From assembly GCA_964607755.1 (NCBI GenBank), contig CAZSMC010000086.1, positions 1 through 16,109 of the forward strand: DNA of 16,109 nt. The letters are read 5' to 3'. Below, piece by piece: positions 1 through 5,426 of the stretch. Position numbers and translations under genes: made by a program. This stretch comes from CAZSMC01 sp964607755 (GTDB lineage: Bacteria > Zhuqueibacterota > Zhuqueibacteria > Residuimicrobiales > Krinioviventaceae). The notes below the pieces were generated by a model. It was not told the origin of the DNA, made no database searches, and saw only the letters and a list, made by a program, of their open reading frames with translations. Each line of letters starts with the position of its first letter. The first letter of the stretch is position 1.

Positions 1-156
1 CATATGATGCAGCCCGCCGGTTGTCACCACATTATATGGAACGGATGCGATGACAAAGGACAGGCTGTTGCATCCGGAATGTATTTTTACCGGATTAAGA
101 CAAGCAACAAAGAAAAACATTTTGTTGACGTAAAAAAAATGTTGTTCTTGCAATAG
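1..156 (+). CDS. C-terminal end of a secreted protein with FlgD-Ig/T9SS-like terminal module (partial)
   Basis: Frame 1 is open from the window edge to a TAG stop at 154-156 and gives 51 residues. They contain the pattern W-N-G-x-D-D-x-G-x-x-V-A-S-G-x-Y-F-Y-R-I-K and end in K-K-M-L-F-L-Q. This matches the end of FlgD Ig-like and type IX-like sorting domains (the usual form is WDGTDDxGxxVASGVYFYRL followed by a KKMVLLK-like tail). Such domains cap large secreted or surface proteins in FCB-group bacteria. The start and the functional domains lie outside the window, so the protein's job is unknown. One oddity is a cysteine in place of the usual Thr/Lys in W-N-G-C-D-D. The family call is based on motif recognition only. 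Confidence 0.72.
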   Translation, partial: HMMQPAGCHHIIWNGCDDKGQAVASGMYFYRIKTSNKEKHFVDVKKMLFLQ

Positions 157-277
157 CATACGACTTGATCGATTCTTATTTCCCGTCCCCACCCAGGGGA
201 CTGGGGCACACCAAAGACGCTCGGCGTGCCGCCGAAGAGCTATGGAACGAGAGGGGGTGAGCGGCAAAACGAGAGGA

Positions 278-391
278 AAGTAGCTTGGAGAGGCTGAAGG
301 GCGAGATTTAGCCTCTCTGCCACGAGCATTTCATAGCCACGCGCTTTAGCGCGTGGATTCAAAGCACTCAGATCACCGGGGCTTTAGCCCC
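278..391 (+). repeat. Dispersed intergenic repeat unit B, copy 1 (TTTA hairpins)
   Basis: This 114-bp unit begins AAGTAGCTTGGAGAGGCTG and ends GGGGCTTTAGCCCC. It matches 10241-10354 without gaps at about 101 of 114 positions counted by eye, and 9684-9787 over its later part. It contains two perfect palindromes with TTTA loops, at 337-356 and 377-392. The hairpin cores are the best-preserved parts. It lies between the FlgD-Ig-like gene and the MEDS kinase. Confidence 0.85.
337..356. repeat. Perfect hairpin, 8-bp stem CCACGCGC, TTTA loop
   Basis: CCACGCGC, TTTA and GCGCGTGG form a perfect 8-bp inverted repeat with a 4-nt loop. The same hairpin recurs at 9733-9752 and 10300-10319. No T-tract follows, so it is not a standard intrinsic terminator. 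Confidence 0.9.
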
Positions 392-392
392 G
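377..392. repeat. Perfect hairpin, 6-bp stem CGGGGC, TTTA loop
   Basis: CGGGGC, TTTA and GCCCCG pair perfectly around the same TTTA loop as the hairpin 20 bp upstream, but the stem sequence is different. Close relatives are at 9774-9787 and 10342-10353. Confidence 0.9.
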
Positions 393-420
393 CATCTTTC
401 TCGTTCCCCCAGTCCTACTC

Positions 421-440
421 CGGGACGCTCCTGCGTCCCG
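421..440. repeat. Perfect hairpin, 8-bp stem CGGGACGC, TCCT loop
   Basis: CGGGACGC, TCCT and GCGTCCCG pair perfectly. A near-identical hairpin with U-to-A-type end-pair substitution is at 9978-9997 (TGGGACGC...GCGTCCCA), so both arms changed together. TTTTATTA follows this copy and could allow weak termination, but the hairpin is far from any plus-strand stop codon and clearly belongs to the repeat family. Confidence 0.88.
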
Positions 441-539
441 TTTTATTATCAAAATATGCTTCTTCCAATTTCAGGGTGTTCATCACATATCACCCGCTCG
501 CTTCTGTTGTTATACGCACTAACCGATCACTCCCCCGGA
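421..539 (+). repeat. 119-bp dispersed repeat unit A, plus-strand copy
   Basis: This segment aligns without gaps to the reverse complement of 4480-4598, with about 105 of 119 positions identical by hand count. The two copies lie on either side of the MEDS kinase (719-4391) in inverted orientation. The left end is a perfect hairpin (421-440: CGGGACGC, loop TCCT, GCGTCCCG). The middle is AT-richer and shows no gene-like feature. A short open frame (353-592) crosses it, but the repeat explains that frame. Confidence 0.88.
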
Positions 540-659
540 GGCAGGAGCGGCGGAACGAAAGGGTACATTTTACTACATTATTGGATGAATAACAAAATAT
601 TTTAAATGCAAAAGTTTGGCACAAACAGGGGTTGTGAACAAAGGCATTTTGGGCTTTTA

Positions 660-688
660 TTGACATTTAAAAGATAATTCTATATTTT
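660..688 (+). promoter_or_regulatory. Possible sigma70-type promoter of the MEDS kinase
   Basis: TTGACA occurs at 660-665, a perfect -35 box. After 17 bp comes TATTTT (683-688); alternatively TATATT (681-686) follows after 15 bp. The region is AT-rich and ends about 30 bp before the ATG at 719. It is the best promoter candidate in 157-718, but it is inferred from consensus only, and FCB-group primary sigma factors may prefer other boxes. Confidence 0.4.
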
Positions 689-706
689 CTAGATAATAAA
701 CTATTT

Positions 707-712
707 GGAGAG
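707..712 (+). promoter_or_regulatory. Ribosome binding site of the MEDS kinase
   Basis: GGAGAG lies six bases before the ATG at 719. It supports that start over any other in the frame. Confidence 0.75.
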
Positions 713-718
713 ATTCTC

Positions 719-2776
719 ATGGAGTCCTCAAATTTATTCAATCAAATCGCTCACCTGAGCATCGTCTGCCTGATTTCTGAAACAAGAGAAGAGCAGCTTG
801 CAGTTGTTATCCCGTTCATCAAAATCGGTCTTGAGCGCGGGGAACAGTGCGTCTATATTGCAGATGACAACTCGGTGGACAATGTTGTGGAAGCGATGCG
901 TAAACAGGATATTGACGTAAAAAAGTATCAGAAAACAGGCACGCTGCAAGTGCTCACCAAACAGGATGCGTATTTAAAAGAAGGCACTTTTAATCCCGAG
1001 CAGATGATTCAATTTTTGACAGAAAAAACCGCTCAGGCAAAAAAAGCAGGATTTACAGCGTTGCGGGCTACCGGTGAAATGACCTGGGTGACAGATAGCA
1101 ATACAGGCAGTGAACGGCTTTTCGAGTACGAAGCCAAACTCTACCGCTTTTTCCAGAAAAATGACTGTCTGGCGATGTTTCAGTACGATCGCAACAGGTT
1201 TTCAGCATCGCTCATTCGGGATGTCATCCGAACGCATCCGCTTGTCATTTATGACAGTCACGTGCATAAAAATCCATACTATGTTCCACCGGAAGAATTC
1301 TTAAAGCCAGATGCCGCTTCACTGGAAGTTGAACGCCTTCTCACCAGCCTGAAACATCAGACACAAACTGAACACCGGTTAAATCGAATGACCCGGGCCT
1401 ACCAAACAATTAGTCAATGTAACCAGATGCTGGTGCGGGCAGAGAAAGAACAGGACTTGCTTCAGCACATTTGTGATACGATTGTTGAAACCGGCGGATA
1501 CAGAATGGCGTGGATCGGATTCAAGCAGCAGGACAGGAAAAAATCTGTCACACCTGTGGCACAAGCCGGATTTGAAGCAGGTTACCTGGATAAATTAAAC
1601 ATTGTCTGGTCGAACACCAAACGGGGTCAGGGGCCGACCGGTACGGCTATTCGTACCGGTGAGGCGGTTATCGCACGGGATATCCGGACCGATGCCAGAT
1701 TCGTCTCATGGCAGAATGAAGCGTTAAAGCGCGGCTATGCTTCCTTGATTGCTCTGCCGCTGATTATTGGCGACAATTGCCTGGGCGCGCTCAATATTTA
1801 TGCTGAAAAACCAGATGCTTTTGACGCTGAAGAAGTTACGCTTCTCAAGGAGCTGGCAGATGACCTGTCGTATGGTCTCGCTGCGCTGCGCACGCGTATT
1901 GCCCACATAGAAAGTGAAATGCGCTACAGGCAACTTTTTGAAGAAGCGCCTATGGCTTGTTTCTCGGTTCATACGGATGGCCATATCAACATGGCAAACC
2001 ACGAGGCGGTAACACTGACAGGCTATGCAAGAAAACAACTGATTGGTATGCCTGTGCTAGAATTGTATGCTGACACACCGGCTGGTAAAGACCATGCCAA
2101 ACAGGTGTTCGCGCGATTTCGAACCGGTCATGAAATCCGTGGCGCCGAGCTGCAGATGCGCCGCGCCGACAATGAGTTGCGCTGGATTAACTTGACTGTT
2201 AGACTTATTCGTAATGCATCGGGGCACGTTACCCATAGTCTCTCTATGGTTATGGACATCACTGAACATAAGCAAAAAGACGAGGCATTGCGAAAAAGTG
2301 AGCAACTGCTCAATGAAACCCAAAAAATCACCAAAGCCGGCGGCTGGGAGTATGATGTTCAAAAGCAAAAATTAGCCTGGACCGATCAGGTCTATCGCAT
2401 TTACGGTGTGGATAGAAAAGAGTACGATCCCAACAATGTGGAGCAAGATATTGCCTATTACGCACCGGAGGACAGAAAAAAACTCGAACAGGCTTTTTTC
2501 AATGCGGTAAATAAAGGCGAGCCTTATGATCTGGAACTAGGCTTTATTTCCGCAAAAGGAGAGCATCTCTGGGTACGGACCATTGGCAATCCTGTTTTGC
2601 AAGACGGAAAAGTGGTCAAGGTTGTCGGTGATATCGTGGATATTACTGAGCGCAAGCAGGCGGAAGAAGTGATAAAGGAGAGCGAAAACAAATATAGAAT
2701 GCTATTTGAATCCGCGAACGATGCCATATTTGTGATGCAAGGTGAGCGGTTTGTAGACTGTAATTCTTTCACTTAA
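719..2776 (+). CDS. MEDS-GAF-PAS sensor histidine kinase, N-terminal part (frameshifted)
   Basis: This is the sensory half of a large cytoplasmic histidine kinase; no membrane segment is visible. Residues ~7-190 form a MEDS (DcmR-like sensory) domain, including IADDN near 47-51 and the F-Q-Y-D-R region near 154-158. Residues ~245-390 are a GAF domain. Residues ~400-516 and ~530-645 are PAS domains, ending in MDITEHK and VDITERK. A third PAS domain starts near 657 (MLFESANDAIFVMQGERFVDCN). The frame then hits TAA in mid-domain, while the rest of that PAS continues in the +1 frame from 2775, so this frame and 2775-4391 are one gene. An SD sequence six bases upstream supports the start. The ligand is unknown; MEDS was named from DcmR of a methylotroph, but that does not establish the signal here. 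The break may be a real mutation or a sequencing error. Confidence 0.85.
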   Translation: MESSNLFNQIAHLSIVCLISETREEQLAVVIPFIKIGLERGEQCVYIADDNSVDNVVEAMRKQDIDVKKYQKTGTLQVLTKQDAYLKEGTFNPEQMIQFLTEKTAQAKKAGFTALRATGEMTWVTDSNTGSERLFEYEAKLYRFFQKNDCLAMFQYDRNRFSASLIRDVIRTHPLVIYDSHVHKNPYYVPPEEFLKPDAASLEVERLLTSLKHQTQTEHRLNRMTRAYQTISQCNQMLVRAEKEQDLLQHICDTIVETGGYRMAWIGFKQQDRKKSVTPVAQAGFEAGYLDKLNIVWSNTKRGQGPTGTAIRTGEAVIARDIRTDARFVSWQNEALKRGYASLIALPLIIGDNCLGALNIYAEKPDAFDAEEVTLLKELADDLSYGLAALRTRIAHIESEMRYRQLFEEAPMACFSVHTDGHINMANHEAVTLTGYARKQLIGMPVLELYADTPAGKDHAKQVFARFRTGHEIRGAELQMRRADNELRWINLTVRLIRNASGHVTHSLSMVMDITEHKQKDEALRKSEQLLNETQKITKAGGWEYDVQKQKLAWTDQVYRIYGVDRKEYDPNNVEQDIAYYAPEDRKKLEQAFFNAVNKGEPYDLELGFISAKGEHLWVRTIGNPVLQDGKVVKVVGDIVDITERKQAEEVIKESENKYRMLFESANDAIFVMQGERFVDCNSFT

Positions 2777-2777
2777 A
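2771..2777 (+). other. Frameshift site splitting the kinase gene
   Basis: Reading ends ...N-S-F-T at ACT (2771-2773) followed by TAA. Skipping one base and reading AAA from 2775 gives K-L-F-G-C-N-R-N-Q-I-I-G-E, the normal continuation of a PAS core. The usual PAS spacing (N-x-x-x-L-K-x-x-G-C) would need one more residue. That suggests loss of two bases from something like ACT-TTA-AAA rather than gain of one. The site sits in short T and A runs, where sequencing errors are common. Confidence 0.75.
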
Positions 2778-4391
2778 TTATTTGGGTGCAATCGCAATCA
2801 AATCATCGGAGAAAAGCCATATAATTTCTCACCTCCCGAACAACCAGATGGTTGCAAATCTGAAGATAAAGCTCGTGAAAAGATCAAAGCTGCCTATGAT
2901 GGACACCCTCAATTCTTCGAATGGCAGCATCAACGTTTTAACGGTGAAATTTTCGATGCTGATGTAAGTCTGAATCGTATTACAATTGGATCAAAAAATT
3001 TTCTGCAGGCAATTGTTAGAGACATCACCGAGCGGGTGCAGGCAGAACAAGCTGTGCAACGCAAAGCAAAAAGTCTTTCTACTCTTTTGGACGTGAGCAA
3101 AACGTTCGTGTCCACATTGGACCTAAAAAACGTGCTCCAGGCGGCAACAGATGGTGTGGTAGAGTTGACGAGCCTGGATAGCGCGGCTGTTTATTTATGT
3201 GACAAAGAACTACTCTATCTGTGGGCCACGACCCCGGTGCTAACTCTTGATTTCCCAAATAAATACCGGCAGGTACCACTGAAAGATCACCCTCATATTC
3301 AAAAAGCGATCTCAACCGGAGAATCTGTTTTTTTATCGGACACCAAAAATGCCGTTCTTACTTCAGCGGAGCGGCAGATTAGTGACATGCGCGACTTGCG
3401 TTCTATTCTCTACCTGCCCATTGCCATTAGAGAAAAAGTTCTTGGCACTATTATTATCGCGTCAAGTGGTGAACCGCGCCCCATAGCACAGGAAGCAGTT
3501 GACCTGTGTGTCACACTAACGAATCTGGCAGCTATCGCTATCGAAAAAGCGCAATTCTACCAGCAGATTCAACAGCATGCTGCAAAACTGGAAGAACAAG
3601 TTGCACAACGGACTGCGCAAATTGAGAATGCGAAAAAAGAACTCGAACAAGCCAACATTCATTTGCAGGAAGCAGACCGCCTAAAATCCGTTTTCCTCGC
3701 CAGCATGAGTCACGAGCTGCGTACGCCGCTTAATTCAATCATTGGCTTTTCGGGCATCCTGCTGATGGGTATTCCTGGTGAAGTTAATGACGAACAGAAA
3801 AAGCAGCTTTCCCTGGTTAAAAGTAACGCCAATCATTTGCTTTCTCTGATCAATGATTTACTGGATATCTCGAAAATTGAAGCCGGAAAAATAACCCCCT
3901 CGATCGAATCGTTCTCATTCCGCGATGTTGTGAGAGAAGTCATTGATACCATCAGACATCAAGCTGAAGAAAAAAGTCTTAAAATTGATCAGCGAATCGC
4001 TGGAGATGCTTCTATTACATCTAACCGTCGCCGGGTGAAGCAGATCCTTATGAACCTGGTGAGCAATGCCGTGAAATATACCCCACAAGGAAGCGTAAAG
4101 ATACGCGCCCGCGTCCGGGATGATGCTGTGCTCGAGGTCCGGGTTATCGATACCGGCATTGGCATCAAAGAAAAGGATAGACACCGGCTCTTTGAGCCGT
4201 TTCAGCAGGTCGATATGAGCATGACGAAAAAATACGAAGGCACTGGACTGGGATTGTATTTATGTAAAAAATTAACCGATCTTTTAGGTGGAAACATTAC
4301 AGCAAAAAGCGAATTCGGCAAGGGCAGCGAGTTTCAATTTACCATTCCGGTGAATTTACAGCGAGGGTGGAGTGAAAGAGGTCAAGAGTGA
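2775..4391 (+). CDS. Sensor histidine kinase, C-terminal part: PAS end, GAF, HisKA, HATPase (frameshifted)
   Basis: This is the catalytic half of the kinase that begins at 719. The frame is open from 2757, and its PAS homology begins at 2775. The only usable start inside it is a GTG at 3036, which lies in the conserved D-I-T-E-R-V-Q-A-E-Q linker, so it is unlikely to be a natural start. Numbering from that GTG: GAF ~27-172; a coiled coil ~175-215 rich in Gln/Glu; HisKA with phospho-His 226 in FLASMSHELRTPLN; HATPase with N-box Asn344 (NLVSNAVKY), G1 box DTGIGI near 372-377, F box FEPFQQ, and G2 box GTGLGL at 402-407. All key kinase residues are intact. The nearest possible partner is the receiver protein at 5061, 670 bp downstream beyond a repeat region and a gap, so pairing is only a guess. 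Confidence 0.85.
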   Translation, partial: KLFGCNRNQIIGEKPYNFSPPEQPDGCKSEDKAREKIKAAYDGHPQFFEWQHQRFNGEIFDADVSLNRITIGSKNFLQAIVRDITERVQAEQAVQRKAKSLSTLLDVSKTFVSTLDLKNVLQAATDGVVELTSLDSAAVYLCDKELLYLWATTPVLTLDFPNKYRQVPLKDHPHIQKAISTGESVFLSDTKNAVLTSAERQISDMRDLRSILYLPIAIREKVLGTIIIASSGEPRPIAQEAVDLCVTLTNLAAIAIEKAQFYQQIQQHAAKLEEQVAQRTAQIENAKKELEQANIHLQEADRLKSVFLASMSHELRTPLNSIIGFSGILLMGIPGEVNDEQKKQLSLVKSNANHLLSLINDLLDISKIEAGKITPSIESFSFRDVVREVIDTIRHQAEEKSLKIDQRIAGDASITSNRRRVKQILMNLVSNAVKYTPQGSVKIRARVRDDAVLEVRVIDTGIGIKEKDRHRLFEPFQQVDMSMTKKYEGTGLGLYLCKKLTDLLGGNITAKSEFGKGSEFQFTIPVNLQRGWSERGQE

Positions 4392-4433
4392 TGTGGTTGG
4401 AGCGCCATTTGTTCCGCCGCTCAACCCCCACTC

Positions 4434-4457
4434 GTTCTGCCGCTCCTGCGGCGGAAC
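4434..4457. repeat. Hairpin with TCCT loop, 10-bp stem (one G-T pair)
   Basis: GTTCTGCCGC (4434-4443) pairs with GCGGCGGAAC (4448-4457) around a TCCT loop, with a single T opposite G. It shares its loop and GGAAC ends with the other repeat hairpins. It starts 42 bp after the kinase stop and has no following T-tract on the plus strand, so it is not a clear terminator. Confidence 0.8.
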
Positions 4458-4465
4458 GCAGTTCT

Positions 4466-4483
4466 CGGACGCTCCCGCGTCCG
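4466..4483. repeat. Perfect hairpin, 7-bp stem CGGACGC, TCCC loop
   Basis: CGGACGC and GCGTCCG are separated by TCCC. Compare the related stems CGGGACGC (421-440), TGGGACGC (9978-9997) and CCGGACGC (10088-10106). Confidence 0.85.
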
Positions 4484-4598
4484 GGTGAGTGATCGGTTAG
4501 TGCGAATGACAACCAAAGCGAACGGGTGATATGTGATGGACTTCCTGAAATTGGAAGGAGCATATTTTGATAATAACACGGGACGAAGGAACGTCCCC
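4480..4598 (-). repeat. 119-bp dispersed repeat unit A, minus-strand copy
   Basis: This is the reverse complement of the unit at 421-539, roughly 88% identical by hand count and gap-free over 119 bp. The hairpin at its outer end has decayed here (GGACG, loop, CGTCC at 4581-4596), with several unpaired changes. This is therefore the more diverged copy at that end. Together the copies form inverted repeats around the frameshifted kinase. Confidence 0.88.
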
Positions 4599-4604
4599 AG
4601 CGTG

Positions 4605-4630
4605 CGTTCCCCCAGAGGACCGTGGGAACG
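4605..4630. repeat. CGTTCCC...GGGAACG hairpin repeat, copy 1
   Basis: CGTTCCC (4605-4611) pairs with GGGAACG (4624-4630) around CCAGAGGACCGT, followed by AGGA. A direct second copy with the same AGAGGAC loop is at 4951-4976. A partial inverted copy (CTCGTTCCCCCAGTCCT) is at 400-416. Confidence 0.78.
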
Positions 4631-4672
4631 AGGATCCGCCTCTTTTTGGAGTACGTTCTCTGAGTGCATCCT

Positions 4673-4772
4673 NNNNNNNNNNNNNNNNNNNNNNNNNNNN
4701 NNNNNNNNNNNNNNNNNNNNNNNNNNNNNNNNNNNNNNNNNNNNNNNNNNNNNNNNNNNNNNNNNNNNNNNN
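4673..4772. other. Scaffold gap (100 N)
   Basis: Exactly 100 N, the usual placeholder for unknown length. Both flanks carry GAGTGCATCCT-like words (4662-4672 and 4781-4791), so the gap probably hides short tandem or dispersed repeats that broke the assembly. Confidence 0.95.
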
Positions 4773-4782
4773 CATCCTCGGA

Positions 4783-4805
4783 GTGCATCCTCTGTGTGGA
4801 TGCAC
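4783..4805. repeat. Perfect hairpin, 8-bp stem GTGCATCC
   Basis: GTGCATCC (4783-4790) and GGATGCAC (4798-4805) pair perfectly around TCTGTGT, right after the scaffold gap. Confidence 0.8.
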
Positions 4806-4950
4806 ACGAGCAAACCAGGCGATAGACAATATGCAGTTCAGAAACTGTCTAGTCCTCATCGCGGGCTATCACCCGCAGCGCCGACGCAGACGGCGCACTC
4901 CAAAAATAGTCACAATCCGCCGCCTCTTTTTGTCGCCTCACTTTTGAGGG

Positions 4951-4976
4951 CGTTCCCCAGAGGACTGGGAGGAACG
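4951..4976. repeat. CGTTCC...GGAACG hairpin repeat, copy 2
   Basis: CGTTCC (4951-4956) pairs with GGAACG (4971-4976). Inside, CCAG (4957-4960) and CTGG (4965-4968) pair around AGGA. It is a direct repeat of the element at 4605-4630, again followed by AGGA. The inner stem differs between copies while the outer stem and AGAGGAC core are kept. Confidence 0.78.
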
Positions 4977-5047
4977 AGGACGAGGAATATTTTCAGCGGA
5001 AACCGGCGAGAATAAAAACGCATCATCATCTGTACATCTTTTAAAGA

Positions 5048-5052
5048 AAGGA
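5048..5052 (+). promoter_or_regulatory. Ribosome binding site of the single-domain response regulator
   Basis: AAGGA, eight bases before the ATG at 5061, within a purine-rich stretch AAAGAAAGGAAAA. Confidence 0.65.
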
Positions 5053-5060
5053 AAACCCCA

Positions 5061-5423
5061 ATGAAACACATACTTGTCGTCGAAGACAATAAAGACAACC
5101 GCTATATGATTCGCTATCTATTGGAAGACAGCGGTTTTAAGGTCTCATGCGTCGAAACGGGAATGGATGGTGTGAATTTTGCAATTGATAATAAACCTGA
5201 CTTGATCATCATGGATATTCAACTTCCGGACATCAACGGCCTGGACGCTACCCAGCGAATCAGAAAATCCAAAACAAATGGGAATATTCCAATAATTGCT
5301 CTCACATCATACGCCATGCCGGGTGACCGGCAGAAAGCTCTGGAAGCAGGCTGTACAGGTTATATTGAAAAACCAATCGAACCTGACAGTATAATTGAAG
5401 AAATTAAAAAATTTACGAGTTGA
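5061..5423 (+). CDS. Single-domain response regulator (CheY/DivK type)
   Basis: This 120-residue protein is one receiver domain with no output domain. Acidic pocket E8-D9, phospho-acceptor Asp52 (LIIMDIQLP), switch Thr82 (ALTSYA) and Lys104 (EKP) are all present, so it should accept phosphate. Stand-alone receivers of this kind shuttle phosphate in phosphorelays or act through protein contacts. Its stop is three bases from the start of the hybrid kinase at 5427, so the two are almost surely co-transcribed and probably work together. Its N-terminus (MKHILVVEDNKDNRY) closely resembles that of the next protein's own receiver (MKLLVVDDKKDNRY), suggesting an old tandem duplication. It could also serve the kinase at 719-4391. 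A good SD supports the start. Confidence 0.93.
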   Translation: MKHILVVEDNKDNRYMIRYLLEDSGFKVSCVETGMDGVNFAIDNKPDLIIMDIQLPDINGLDATQRIRKSKTNGNIPIIALTSYAMPGDRQKALEAGCTGYIEKPIEPDSIIEEIKKFTS

Positions 5424-5426
5424 AAA

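Larger units (their letters stand above)
4392..5060. other. Repeat-rich intergenic region with scaffold gap
   Basis: No gene is recognisable here. Left of the gap are a TCCT-loop hairpin (4434-4457), another (4466-4483, loop TCCC), the inverted copy of unit A (4480-4598) and a CGTTCCC...GGGAACG hairpin (4605-4630). Right of the gap are a GTGCATCC hairpin (4783-4805), a GCGCCG/CGGCGC hairpin (4878-4896) and a second copy of the CGTTCC hairpin (4951-4976). Short open frames crossing the region consist of these repeats. A plausible SD for the next gene occurs at the right end. Confidence 0.8.

Noticed and set aside
421..450. Intrinsic terminator (strong hairpin followed by TTTTATTA)
   Set aside because: It is over 260 bp from the nearest upstream plus-strand stop, and the same hairpin occurs elsewhere without a T-tract as part of the repeat family.
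353..592. 79-codon open frame upstream of the MEDS kinase, with a similar peptide encoded on the minus strand near 4421-4660
   Set aside because: The peptide similarity comes from the 119-bp repeat itself, which reads open in this frame. There is no SD or known family, and it runs through palindromes.
2765..2780. Programmed +1 frameshift (ACT-TAA-A, recalling the RF2 site)
   Set aside because: There is no SD-like stimulator at the right distance, and slippage would leave the PAS core one residue short. A two-base loss or sequencing error fits better.
3036..4391. A separate histidine kinase gene starting at GTG 3036
   Set aside because: The GTG lies inside a conserved PAS-to-GAF linker, and PAS homology continues upstream in the same frame to 2775. 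It is therefore the 3' part of the frameshifted gene.
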